A stretch of 40,380 bases of DNA from a virus: positions 1 through 40,380 of IMG/VR virus record IMGVR_UViG_3300044821_000082. One strand, given 5' to 3'. Position numbers and translations under genes: made by a program. Shown here one piece after another: positions 6,647-14,638 of the stretch. Below the pieces are notes generated by a model, which saw nothing but the letters and a program-made list of their open reading frames with translations, was not told where the DNA came from and did no database searches. How positions within the stretch are numbered: position 1 is the first letter of the stretch; each line of letters starts with the position of its first letter.

Positions 6647-8271
6647 AGTATCGCCTGCAGGTTTGCGGTGTCTATCGTTGTGGTCGTGCTCGTCGTGTCT
6701 ACATAGTAGGTGTCGTAGAAGTATTCCTTGAAGGTCCCGCCGCCCGGAATGACCTGCGTGAGCACATCGACGCCGGTAACGCTGCTGCTCGCCCACTTGT
6801 AGGTATCCCAGAAGCCTTGGGTGATGTGGTCCCAAATGAGTTGGTTTCCCGTGACGAGGCGCCGGCTGAACTTCAGGCTGCGCTTCTCCCAAGTATAGTT
6901 CCTCGTGGCTTGCTTGATGTGGACGAGGACGCCCGTGTTGCGCAGGCTTTCCTTCTCCAGAAGGTCAATGCGAGTGTAGATGTCTGTGTTCTGTTGGTCC
7001 CTGAAAACTCTTTTATCGCAGAGCGTTATGCTATCATATGGCTCGGGATAGCGGCGAACAATGGTCTTACAGACGAGTGTGCCGGTGTAGTTGTTGAGGT
7101 CGTCTTGCACTTCCACAGAATATCCGGGATAAAATAACGGGATACTCTGGAGGACATCGCAATTATACCCGACGAGCGGTGTTGCGTAGTAGGTTAATAG
7201 TTTTCTTGCCCGAGTGATGGCGTCATCAACATTGATGATGTCGTTGTAAGTGAAGGTCTTTTCAAACGGGGTCTGCGCTCCCGTTGTTCCATTAACGGGG
7301 CAATAGGAGGTGATACTTACGGGGTCATCGACGACTACCGGAACTGGGACCATTGCGCTATATTTTATGACGATGGCGGCTCCGCCGGCGGGTGCGGCGG
7401 CGAAACTAACTTTGTTTAGTGTCTCATCAACATAGTAATCAAATGCATCGCTACTACCGAATGTTCCTCTTTTCTTGAGGACGCCGGCGACGGTAATCTC
7501 TGTCTGAAGAGGAGTGAATGGGAGTGTGAAGTTCTGTGTTATCGCGTCCCCCGTGAAGTTACTTGTTCTGGTATCCAGTTGCTTTGCTCCATTAACGGTT
7601 ATCCTGTTATAGAGGTTCTTGAAGTCCTGACTTAGTTCTGGCATATTTATTGGTGCTATGGTGCTGCTCGTCGGCGTGAAGGTCAATACGCCGTCATAGG
7701 TGCGGTAGCCGAGCGGCTCAAAATATACCTTGTCATCAATGGGATTATAGTAGAACTGCCAGTCGAGGACATCGACGAGTTTCATTATGCGCTCAAACAC
7801 GACATCGTTTCGGCAGATGAATTTTGTAAGGGCATAGGTGGTTCCGCTATCAACAATCGTGGTATTGTCCGCGTTCAGCCCCCCATATTGCGTAACGAGC
7901 GTATATAGTATCTCACTGATGTTTCCTCCCTCGGCATCAATATTGATGTCAAAACTTTTTGTAACTTGTCGCTGTTGGAGTATCCATAGTTTGTTGCTCA
8001 TCTCTATGCTTACTTGTGTTGATTGTGGCGCAACCGCCGTGATATATCCTCGGAAGATATAGATGAGGTTGCTAATGTTGGTTCCCCGTTGTATAGTGCA
8101 TTCGCTTCCGGGATTAAGGTCAAGACCGGTAGTGAGAATGGTCGTGTTAAGAATGAGTTTTGCGGTATCGACAATCGTTTCTGTGCTGTCATTTACTTGG
8201 AACGCTTGAATGTGCCCGGTAACATCTGTTCCGTCTATCTTTACGACGGTGTAATAGTTATTGACGCTCAT
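6643..8271 (-). CDS. Tail hub / baseplate protein (gpD/gp27-like)
   Basis: A 542-residue protein whose N-terminus (DGTDVTGHIQAFQVND..TIVDTAKLIL) and following segments (FRGYITAV.., ISEILYTLV, WQFYYNP..DKVYFEPLG) match the pattern of phage late-control-D/gp27-type hub proteins: a beta-barrel domain, then a region that recruits the tip. It forms the ring at the tail end that caps the tube and carries fibres. The C-terminal 120 residues are less familiar and may dock the downstream lipoprotein or fibres. It follows the distal-tail gene with a one-base overlap. Codon use here and in the next genes up to 11.8 kb is AT-richer than in the head module. Confidence 0.65.
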   Translation of the reverse strand: MSVNNYYTVVKIDGTDVTGHIQAFQVNDSTETIVDTAKLILNTTILTTGLDLNPGSECTIQRGTNISNLIYIFRGYITAVAPQSTQVSIEMSNKLWILQQRQVTKSFDINIDAEGGNISEILYTLVTQYGGLNADNTTIVDSGTTYALTKFICRNDVVFERIMKLVDVLDWQFYYNPIDDKVYFEPLGYRTYDGVLTFTPTSSTIAPINMPELSQDFKNLYNRITVNGAKQLDTRTSNFTGDAITQNFTLPFTPLQTEITVAGVLKKRGTFGSSDAFDYYVDETLNKVSFAAAPAGGAAIVIKYSAMVPVPVVVDDPVSITSYCPVNGTTGAQTPFEKTFTYNDIINVDDAITRARKLLTYYATPLVGYNCDVLQSIPLFYPGYSVEVQDDLNNYTGTLVCKTIVRRYPEPYDSITLCDKRVFRDQQNTDIYTRIDLLEKESLRNTGVLVHIKQATRNYTWEKRSLKFSRRLVTGNQLIWDHITQGFWDTYKWASSSVTGVDVLTQVIPGGGTFKEYFYDTYYVDTTSTTTTIDTANLQAIL

Positions 8272-8762
8272 TACTTCCCTCCGAGAGCGTCGCTGAGCGG
8301 TCCTCCCTTGAGACCTTCTCGCAGGACGATGGTAAAGACGATGATTGACGGCATCGCTTCATCGTAGGTGTATTGGAAGTTGTCGCAGAGGACATTGAAG
8401 TAGTTGTTCTGCAAGCCGGTGTTGTCGCTGTTATAATCGCCAGCGCCGAAGTAAGGATAAAACATTGGGTAGTAGTTTGCCGTATCTTGAACCTGCGCGC
8501 TGCTGCCGTTGACCCATTGTTCTATTGGTCCTATAAAGTTCTGTTCAGCATCGTTCTGGCTATTGAATGCGTATCGTCCTTCTATGATGATTTCTCTTTG
8601 TCGTCCCCATAACGGGAATTGTAGGCTTGTCCTGCTCGGCAGAAACGGCAGGTTCTTCTGTGACATTAATCCGCCGAGGACTGTAATCCGTTCTTTTGAG
8701 AGTCGCCAGTTGTTGATAACGACCCCGCCGACTACTAATGTTCCTCGTTTGTAACTTGTCAT
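8271..8762 (-). CDS. Distal tail protein (Dit-like)
   Basis: A 163-residue protein following the tape measure and preceding the hub, where siphovirus genomes keep distal tail or adaptor proteins. It begins with beta-rich sequence (GTLVVGGVVINNWRLSKERITVLGG) and has WGRQREIIIEGRYAF, consistent with the tube-like fold of such proteins. No decisive motif was seen, so the call rests on order and size. Confidence 0.5.
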   Translation of the reverse strand: MTSYKRGTLVVGGVVINNWRLSKERITVLGGLMSQKNLPFLPSRTSLQFPLWGRQREIIIEGRYAFNSQNDAEQNFIGPIEQWVNGSSAQVQDTANYYPMFYPYFGAGDYNSDNTGLQNNYFNVLCDNFQYTYDEAMPSIIVFTIVLREGLKGGPLSDALGGK

Positions 8763-8775
8763 TATGACACCGTCC

Positions 8776-9813
8776 TTATACCCTTATACCAATGCCGTAG
8801 GTATGCCCGCCGGTAGTAATTGTTTGAACTCCGCTGTTGGCAGTTTGATAGGTGTTTCCAGCGGTGCCGGATATTGATTGTCCGTTAAAGGTCAATCCTG
8901 TTCCGCTGAATGACCCTCCGCCGCCGTAACTATTATATGAAGCGTTGAGTTGTCGTTGAATATCAACCCTCTCTTGTAGCGTTGAATTGAGAACTTTTTC
9001 CTTGTCAATCCTGCTTTGAAGGTATCCCGTTCCTATATTGATAAGGTCTATTTCCTCCTGATGGGTAGCATTCACGGCGCCCATTGCGTCGTTGTATTCA
9101 GTAGTTAAATCTACGCCGTCCTTCTTTCCCTGCAAGAACAATGTCTCAATGTCCATTATCTCTTGGCTTTTTTGCTTCTCAAGTTCTATAAGACGGTTAT
9201 GCTCCTCTTGTGTGATGTTGCCGTCCTTCATTATGTCATTGATTTCGTTCTGTTCGTTCTTTATATCTTTGGTATATTGAATGAGCATATTTGCTGGTTG
9301 GTAACTTCCCGCAGCATAGTCAATATTCTTGATAAGTTCTCCTGCGCTTCTAGGGTCGTTAGGGTCTATTTTTGCTCCCGGGACTTGTATCGCGGGCGTC
9401 TTATTATTTGGGTCTCCGGGGGTTACTGGTTGACCGTTGATGTCTCCTTTGGGGAGTTTCGCAAGCCAGCCATCAAGAGCATTGAGAAAGTCCTCCTCTG
9501 GCTTCTTAACGTAGATGCCGGCGATTACTCCGGCGATGGCGCCGAGAACTACGGGACTGGCAAGAAGCCCTGCGACGGTAGTTCCTAAGTCGGCGAGTAA
9601 TCCCCCGCTACTACTTCCGCCGCCAAAGATGCTTGATTTCGTGCTGTTGCGCCCGAGTTCTTTCAGGCTATTAGACATGCTTCTCGTGAGCATAAGCATC
9701 TCCTGATGCCAGCCAGTCATATCGCCTTGTGTGCCAGCGCCAAGACCAAGGTCTCCTGCGCCGCCCATAACGCTCACTGCCATTGCGATTGCTCCTCCGT
9801 CCGTGTCAGCCAT
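8776..9813 (-). CDS. Tape measure protein (short)
   Basis: A 345-residue protein with a Gly/Ser-rich N-terminus, a hydrophobic segment at about 75-100 (VAGLLASPVVLGAIAGVIAG) and long charged helices at about 165-290. This is the usual pattern of tape measure proteins, which set tail length and help DNA cross the membrane. It directly follows the frameshifted assembly chaperones; the end of the shifted frame overlaps its start by 8 bases. At about 1.5 angstrom per residue it would predict a tail near 50 nm, short for a siphovirus. Confidence 0.7.
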   Translation of the reverse strand: MADTDGGAIAMAVSVMGGAGDLGLGAGTQGDMTGWHQEMLMLTRSMSNSLKELGRNSTKSSIFGGGSSSGGLLADLGTTVAGLLASPVVLGAIAGVIAGIYVKKPEEDFLNALDGWLAKLPKGDINGQPVTPGDPNNKTPAIQVPGAKIDPNDPRSAGELIKNIDYAAGSYQPANMLIQYTKDIKNEQNEINDIMKDGNITQEEHNRLIELEKQKSQEIMDIETLFLQGKKDGVDLTTEYNDAMGAVNATHQEEIDLINIGTGYLQSRIDKEKVLNSTLQERVDIQRQLNASYNSYGGGGSFSGTGLTFNGQSISGTAGNTYQTANSGVQTITTGGHTYGIGIRV

Positions 9814-10287
9814 AAACCCTCATATCAGCAAGTTCTTTTGTTATCTTTTTGTATTGTGGTAGTAGCCGCAGTAGTTTTCTCGGCATCTTTCTTGTTTCTT
9901 CTGGCGTCAAGTTGTATAGTTCGAGCATCTCTATCTCCTGCACGATGTTTCCTAGTGTTCCCTCCGGATATTCGCTCTTGAATAGGGCGGTTCGGAGGGC
10001 TTCTATTCCCCCAAGACCACCTCGTTCAGGGCGTTATAGGCGGTTACAATCGCCAAGCCGTCCTTGCGATTGATGCTCCGCAAACCGTCAATAGTCCTTG
10101 GGAAAGGTGCTTCCGCGATACTCTGCAACAACAGGAATTCTCTCTTGGTTACGATGTCAATCATATCCTTTCCCTGTGCCGCGGCGTAGATGAACGCCTG
10201 TCTTGTTGCTTCATTGTCGTCTCCGAAATTCAGTTCTTTCAGGACTACTTTGCCGGTGCTGATTTGTATTTCTGTTTGTGCCATCAA
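9806..10287 (-). CDS. Tail assembly chaperone, -1 frameshift product
   Basis: Translating through the chaperone gene with a -1 slip at the G-run (plus 10006-10012, minus GGGGGAA) joins residue 93 to a second open frame of 67 codons that ends at 9806. That frame encodes a helical, charged sequence (for example LYNLTPEETRKMPRKLL, RLLPQYKKITKELADM) and has no start codon with a ribosome binding site. The arrangement (short product, slippery run just before the stop, overlap with the tape measure start) is the classic G/GT system of phage tails, in which both products hold the tape measure while the tube polymerises. The shift itself is inferred. Confidence 0.75.
10003..10287 (-). CDS. Tail assembly chaperone, short product
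   Basis: A 94-residue protein between tail tube and tape measure, the canonical position of the gpG-type chaperone. It has a beta-rich N-terminus (EIQISTGKVVLKELNFGDD) and a helical remainder (EATRQAFIYAAAQGKDMIDIVTKREFLLL). It stops with TAG directly after the G-run used for the proposed -1 frameshift. A GGAGG site precedes the ATG at 10287. Confidence 0.75.
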   Translation of the reverse strand: MMAQTEIQISTGKVVLKELNFGDDNEATRQAFIYAAAQGKDMIDIVTKREFLLLQSIAEAPFPRTIDGLRSINRKDGLAIVTAYNALNEVVLGE

Positions 10288-10298
10288 TTTACCTCCAC

Positions 10299-11282
10299 TT
10301 ATACCGTCCAGTATTTGACCGGCTGATTGCTTACTCCCTTGTGCGCGTGACCGGAAAAGGTAACTTGCACGATACCACTACCCAATGATACGGGCTCGCT
10401 CAGGCTATCAAGAATGCACTCGTCAAGTTGGACGAGCAAGTTCCTGTTGCCCGCGCTCACTCCTTCGCTGAACAAAATGTTCATCTTGTCAGTGATTGGC
10501 ATTGCTGCGCTTACTATTCCGAGGTCGGGGGTTGCTCCTCCTCCATAGAGGCTCGTGCGGAGGGTTTGGTAACTCGTTTCGCTCATATAGATGACAAGCG
10601 AGAAGGTGTAGTCTTTGAGACCGACTTCGGGCTGGTTAATTAATCTGCTTCCCAGCGAGCGATACGATACGATTTTATTATCCATCGTGAAACTTCCGCT
10701 CACCACTCGTCCGAGTGCCGAGAGACCCGCTCCCCATTTGACTGTTATCTGGTGGAATACCCACGGCTTTGTGCTGACCTCTGTGTATGCCTGTGTTCCC
10801 GCAACGCTCGTTACATTGTAACCAACTCCGGACATACTGAGTTTTGCGGCGCTCCCAACAGCGAATGAAAGCGTCAGGCTGTCCGCTACGCAACCACTCA
10901 TTATCATTCCTTCATAGGTCGTGTCGTTGCTGATTTGTTCGAGCGTGAAGAACGGCAAATCGGTGGTGCTGACGGCTACGGCTTCCGTAAGGGTATATGG
11001 GCTTCCGGCGGTTCCAGAGCCGGTTCGTGGTCCGACGGCGAGTTTGAGTATTTCTCCATCGTTGAACTCTTGGTCGAAGGTCCACTTGCAGTCAAGTGGT
11101 CCGAAACTTGAGACAATAACATTGCGTCCTGCGCCGAGACCACGACTTTTGAGTGGGTTGTTATTCAATGAGAGACTGATGTTTTGCAGTCGTCCTATTG
11201 CTGTCGATGCGGTAACTGGCGTCCCGTAGACGCTTTCGGCAGCGTATAAGCCGCCGACATTGAAGGGTTTAACTACAACCAT
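10299..11282 (-). CDS. Major tail tube protein
   Basis: A 327-residue protein matching the pattern of large phage tail tube proteins: N-terminal VGGLYAAESVYGTPVTASTAIGR (also typical of the strap that contacts neighbours), a central GSFTMDNKI strand, and a C-terminal VQVTFSGHAHKG. It would polymerise into the tail tube. The ATG at 11282 is preferred over 11291 because AAAGGAG lies 9 bases before it. A divergent fragment of the same C-terminus is found at 30727-30816, so two versions of this gene have existed in the lineage. Confidence 0.75.
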   Translation of the reverse strand: MVVVKPFNVGGLYAAESVYGTPVTASTAIGRLQNISLSLNNNPLKSRGLGAGRNVIVSSFGPLDCKWTFDQEFNDGEILKLAVGPRTGSGTAGSPYTLTEAVAVSTTDLPFFTLEQISNDTTYEGMIMSGCVADSLTLSFAVGSAAKLSMSGVGYNVTSVAGTQAYTEVSTKPWVFHQITVKWGAGLSALGRVVSGSFTMDNKIVSYRSLGSRLINQPEVGLKDYTFSLVIYMSETSYQTLRTSLYGGGATPDLGIVSAAMPITDKMNILFSEGVSAGNRNLLVQLDECILDSLSEPVSLGSGIVQVTFSGHAHKGVSNQPVKYWTV

Positions 11283-11287
11283 AAATA

Positions 11288-11824
11288 TCATCTCCTTTGT
11301 GTTTTGAATCTTCGTCTATATTCATCCGCTAATATGTGACACGGAGGACATAATGTTATTCCGTTATTCGCATCAAATCGAAGTTCTTTGTGTTTAGCGA
11401 AAGAGTGTATGTGATGTGCTTCTAGTTTATTGCCTATCTGTTCACAATTCTGGCAGGTGAAGTTATCTCTAGTGAATACCGCTATTCTCCAGTTTTTATA
11501 TTCGAGAGATTTTCTTGCCAATTCGTTTGGTGTTGAACGAGCGTTTTCTTTTCTGAATGATGTTCTTGCGCAAAAACGAGAGCAAAAAAGCCTCTTGAAT
11601 TTTGGTGTGTGTTCGAACTCATTTTTGCAGTATCGACATATCGCTATTTTTCTTACATAACGGAGGTCTCTGGTGACTTGTGAAAAATACTGCTCGCTAC
11701 AACTGAACGAGCAAAAGCGTTTTGCTCTGGTTTTCTTCTTTCCTAGGAGCGATATTTCCTTGTCGCATTTGGCGCAGTCTTGCTTCTCAAGTTGCTGGTA
11801 GGTAGTGCTGCCGTAGGTTCCCAT
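11288..11824 (-). CDS. HNH endonuclease with zinc fingers
   Basis: A 178-residue protein with three Cys pairs in the N-terminal half (CAKC, CSFSC, CRYC..CSRFC), probably zinc-binding, and a full HNH domain near the C-terminus: WRIAVFTRDNFTCQNC, EAHHIHSF, then NNGITLCPPCH. It is probably a free-standing homing-type endonuclease that nicks or cuts DNA. It is inserted between two tail genes and is AT-richer than the flanking terminator gene, consistent with mobility. The ATG at 11824 was chosen; a TTG at 11839 would add five residues. Confidence 0.85.
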   Translation of the reverse strand: MGTYGSTTYQQLEKQDCAKCDKEISLLGKKKTRAKRFCSFSCSEQYFSQVTRDLRYVRKIAICRYCKNEFEHTPKFKRLFCSRFCARTSFRKENARSTPNELARKSLEYKNWRIAVFTRDNFTCQNCEQIGNKLEAHHIHSFAKHKELRFDANNGITLCPPCHILADEYRRRFKTQRR

Positions 11825-11828
11825 AGAG

Positions 11829-12488
11829 TTACTCTTCAAAATTGAGAGGAGACATCAAATCGATGTTGCGCTGCACTATTTTGTCTCTTCGGTTCGGGCT
11901 TAGGAGCATTGGTCCCATTCCTATCACCGTAATGAACTTGAGCTGGATAAACGACTTCTTGTTCGCTAAAAAGGCGTTCCTGATGGTTTTGATGATGCTT
12001 TCCACCTTGCGCTCGCTTTCCGCGAAGGCGGTTATTGTGAGGCTGACATTCGTGACGACGCTGCCGCCCCCGAGGCTTGCTTCGCTGCTGTCGCTGGCTA
12101 GGACATCGACGCTGACTCGTGGGACGCTCTTGATGGTGAGGTCGTCTCTGGGATAATCCGGGAATATCCTGTCCGCGCCGTAGTCATAGACGATGCTGTA
12201 TGCCCCGTTCTTGGTGCTCAGGTAGGTGATGATGCAGTTCTGTGTCGCTCCCGGGGTACCGGTGTATTCCACGGTGAAATCCGTGCCGAGGACTTGCAGG
12301 ACGGCGGCTATCGTGATGCTTCTGATGTTCCTGACATTGGTTCTGCTGATGGTGTGGCTCGTGGCGTTGGTATAGGTTCCGCTGTCGGTCTGGGTCGTGA
12401 CGCCGCGCTCCGCGATGGTGAGCGCGTTCTGGTTCCGTAGGAACACGCAGAGTTCTTCTTTTATCTCCCAGAAGTCGAGGGTTGTCAT
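11829..12488 (-). CDS. Tail terminator / completion-like protein
   Basis: A 219-residue protein in the neck region, after the gp10-like gene and before the tail tube (with the HNH gene between). The ending RRDKIVQRNIDLMSPLNFEE and the central VSLTITAFAESERKVESIIKTI are typical of tail terminator/completion proteins, where a beta-sheet is flanked by a helix of regularly spaced hydrophobics. It would cap the tube. The call relies on order plus this pattern. Its ATG overlaps the upstream stop as ATGA. Confidence 0.5.
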   Translation of the reverse strand: MTTLDFWEIKEELCVFLRNQNALTIAERGVTTQTDSGTYTNATSHTISRTNVRNIRSITIAAVLQVLGTDFTVEYTGTPGATQNCIITYLSTKNGAYSIVYDYGADRIFPDYPRDDLTIKSVPRVSVDVLASDSSEASLGGGSVVTNVSLTITAFAESERKVESIIKTIRNAFLANKKSFIQLKFITVIGMGPMLLSPNRRDKIVQRNIDLMSPLNFEE

Positions 12489-13090
12489 CGTAGCACTCTC
12501 GTTGCTTGCTTATATAAGCTCCTCGCCTCTTTCATTCCTTTGCCGACGCTCCCGGTGTGTTTCGTGGCGTAACTCCCGATGGTTCCTAGTGGGTTGCCGA
12601 GCGCGCTTCTTATCTTCTGTATCTGCTGGAGTATGTCCTTCTCGTTCTGGTGCCGGCGGATATAGCGCTTGAGGTTGTTGTCGGCTATCTTCTGCGCCTT
12701 GTGGTAGGCAACTGGGCGAACAAAGGGGTAGGGCTTGGTCCCGTAGAGCTGTATGTGCTTTGCGAGGGCGAAGTCCTCTTTGCCCGTGAGGTAGTTGATG
12801 AAGGTGTCGCCTTCTTTGTGAATTGGCATCTTGCGGTCCGGGTTGGGTCCGTAGCTCGTGGTGTGTCCGTCCACGCTGCTGCTCTGTCCTTGGAGTGTGC
12901 CGGGCGTGCCGTATTCCACATATTGCCAGTATGGGAGCATTGTGATGAGAATGGTGTCGTCCTCTATCCGGTATTGGATGCTGTTCTGGAGGTCGCCGCT
13001 TTTGAAGTGCGGTCCTAGTGCGAGAACGAGCGCGGTGACGAGGTCGGTTCCTATCCCGTCAAGTAGCTCTCTTGGTAGTGCTTCTGTCAT
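12485..13090 (-). CDS. HK97 gp10-like neck/tail completion protein
   Basis: A 201-residue protein with the phage gp10-like signature: KSGDLQNSIQYRIEDDTILITMLPYWQYVEYGTPG, where a conserved YWxxVEYGT motif follows two beta strands. Members join the connector to the tail. The C-terminal half is helical and basic. A terminator-like hairpin and a short gap separate it from the upstream gene, so it may have its own transcription start. Confidence 0.65.
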   Translation of the reverse strand: MTEALPRELLDGIGTDLVTALVLALGPHFKSGDLQNSIQYRIEDDTILITMLPYWQYVEYGTPGTLQGQSSSVDGHTTSYGPNPDRKMPIHKEGDTFINYLTGKEDFALAKHIQLYGTKPYPFVRPVAYHKAQKIADNNLKRYIRRHQNEKDILQQIQKIRSALGNPLGTIGSYATKHTGSVGKGMKEARSLYKQATRVLR

Positions 13091-13151
13091 AAGGCGCTTG
13101 CCCCCGGGTTTTTATCCGGTGTTCTTGCTTTGTCCCGGTGGTTTCCGGGGA

Positions 13152-13175
13152 TAAAACCTTCGCTTGAAGGGTTTT
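13152..13175 (-). terminator. Hairpin terminator between neck genes
   Basis: The minus strand reads AAAACCCTTC, a four-base loop, then GAAGGTTTT, a stem followed by T residues. It overlaps the stop codon of the head-closure gene. It may attenuate transcription between head and tail genes, or it may be incidental. Confidence 0.4.
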
Positions 13176-13557
13176 AAGTGAGGAGTGTGACGACTGCCTG
13201 CGTGTAGATGAGGGTCGTGTTGTTAGCGTCTGCGAAGCGTTGGAGGGTGTTCTCGACGCGGTAGGTGTCCCCGTCGATGACTAACTGGTCGTTCTTCTTG
13301 GGCGTGGGGCTGATGGTGCTTGCGAAGATGCAGTAGCCGTCCCCGAGGCTGAATTGTCCCTCTTTTGCCATCTCGAAGTATTGCGTCTTTTGCAGGAACG
13401 CCGCCTGTATGGTCTGGGTGCTTCCTGCGGTGAGTGTTTCGTCCCCGCTGATGTTGTCCGTTATCTTGCTGTATGGCGTGAAGGTCATTGTCTTTTGGAA
13501 GTGTGCGAGGACTTGGTTCACCATCTCTATCGGGATAAACGGCGCTCCGTAGGTCAT
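13174..13557 (-). CDS. Head closure protein candidate
   Basis: A 127-residue protein directly after the head-tail connector, where the head-closure (stopper) protein usually lies. Its pattern SPTPKKNDQLVIDGDTYRVENTLQRF matches the common 'define the quantity, then DG.xYxV' strand pair of stopper proteins. It would plug the channel after packaging. The start overlaps the upstream gene as ATGA. Confidence 0.6.
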   Translation of the reverse strand: MTYGAPFIPIEMVNQVLAHFQKTMTFTPYSKITDNISGDETLTAGSTQTIQAAFLQKTQYFEMAKEGQFSLGDGYCIFASTISPTPKKNDQLVIDGDTYRVENTLQRFADANNTTLIYTQAVVTLLT

Positions 13558-14186
13558 AGGGCAATCATCACCTTGGGGTAGTGCTCGATGAAGAAGTTGG
13601 CTTCTGCGCGCAGGGTCTCAATGGTCTTGCGGATATGCTCGTTCACATCGCCGGTTGCTCCGGTCATTTCTGGCAGGCTGAAACTCGCGAGTGTCTGGTA
13701 GCTCCCGCCTTGCTGCTTGGTGAGAACCATTATTCCTGCTAGGACTGCCATAAAGCGCTTGTGGTCGTCGCCCGGGACTACCCCGTATTTGTAGCTGACC
13801 TTGATAGATTGTTCTTGGTCGTAGAAGAAAGTGGCTTCTGCGATGGGTTTGAGCTTGACTACCCCGCTGGGTCTCCGGAACCATACATTGCTCGGGGTTA
13901 TCGTGGTCCAAGTTTGCCCGTAGTCTTGGCTGACCGCGAGGCTCGTGATAGAATTCACATACTTGTTCTTGATGACGAAGTGGTCCGTGCCGTCCCCCGT
14001 GTAGTATTCGTCCACTACCGCAACTGCTACGCTCGTGTCGCTTGTGAAGCCGACGCCGAGAATTCTTGCTGCTTCTGCTTCCGCGCTGGGTATGCGCGCT
14101 TCAACATCACTCACGCTGACGATAGTCGAGTCGATGCCTGCCGCGCTATAAACATCATCGGGGTTGATGAACGAGATGCTCGTCAT
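13554..14186 (-). CDS. Head-tail connector (gp6-like adaptor)
   Basis: A 210-residue protein of the HK97 gp6 adaptor type: an N-terminal helical region beginning with a 'DVEARI..AEAEAARIL' segment, a central beta insertion (YYTGDGTDHFVIKNKYVNSITSLAVS) and a C-terminal helical bundle. The DEYYTGDGT..F.L/I-K..PV-like core is typical. It would form the ring below the portal. Confidence 0.65.
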   Translation of the reverse strand: MTSISFINPDDVYSAAGIDSTIVSVSDVEARIPSAEAEAARILGVGFTSDTSVAVAVVDEYYTGDGTDHFVIKNKYVNSITSLAVSQDYGQTWTTITPSNVWFRRPSGVVKLKPIAEATFFYDQEQSIKVSYKYGVVPGDDHKRFMAVLAGIMVLTKQQGGSYQTLASFSLPEMTGATGDVNEHIRKTIETLRAEANFFIEHYPKVMIAL

Positions 14187-14189
14187 TCA

Positions 14190-14342
14190 TCACTTCCCCT
14201 TTTTCGGTTTGTGCGCCTCGACTTTCGGACTTTCTGCCTTGTCGAACTCCGACTTGGCAGCGCCTGCTGGGCTGTCGTCGTAGTCCTCGAAGAGAGCGAG
14301 TCCTCGCTCGTCGTAGCCTTTGATGCGTATCTGCGTTGTCAT
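14190..14342 (-). CDS. Small basic/acidic protein, unknown
   Basis: A 50-residue protein: a beta-like N-terminus (TQIRIKGYDERGLALFEDYD) and a disordered Lys-rich tail. No family is recognised. It sits between an acidic disordered protein and the connector gene in the head module. The ribosome binding site is weak (AGAGTG), and the start follows the TAG of the upstream gene by one base. Confidence 0.45.
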   Translation of the reverse strand: MTTQIRIKGYDERGLALFEDYDDSPAGAAKSEFDKAESPKVEAHKPKKGK

Positions 14343-14343
14343 T

Positions 14344-14622
14344 CTAGAGCACTCTCTGGTGTTTGCTTTTGAACTGCTCGTCGATGAGTTGTAGTGGGCT
14401 GAGTCCGCCGAGGCTAGCGCTCGTTTTCTCTTCCGTGGGCTTCTCGTCGTCCTTGTCCTTGTCCGGCTCCTCGTCAGGGTCCTCTTTCTCCTCGGAGTCA
14501 GGATGGGTTGCTTCGCTCGCGTCTGCCGGGTGTGCTGCTTCGGGCGCTGGCTTCTTGTCGCCGCCTTCTTCTTTCTCTTCGGTGTCGGGTTTCTTGTCGT
14601 CTTTGTCGGGTTCAGTTGCCAT
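14344..14622 (-). CDS. Highly acidic disordered protein
   Basis: A 92-residue protein composed largely of Asp, Glu, Lys and Pro (PDKDDKKPDTEEKEE and similar runs) with a short hydrophobic element near the end (GGLSPLQLIDEQF). It is disordered by composition. It lies among capsid and connector genes with a strong GGAGGAAA site, so it is probably expressed with them; a head chaperone or scaffold-helper role is possible but unproved. It ends in TAG. Confidence 0.5.
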   Translation of the reverse strand: MATEPDKDDKKPDTEEKEEGGDKKPAPEAAHPADASEATHPDSEEKEDPDEEPDKDKDDEKPTEEKTSASLGGLSPLQLIDEQFKSKHQRVL

Positions 14623-14638
14623 AGTGTGATTTCCTCCC

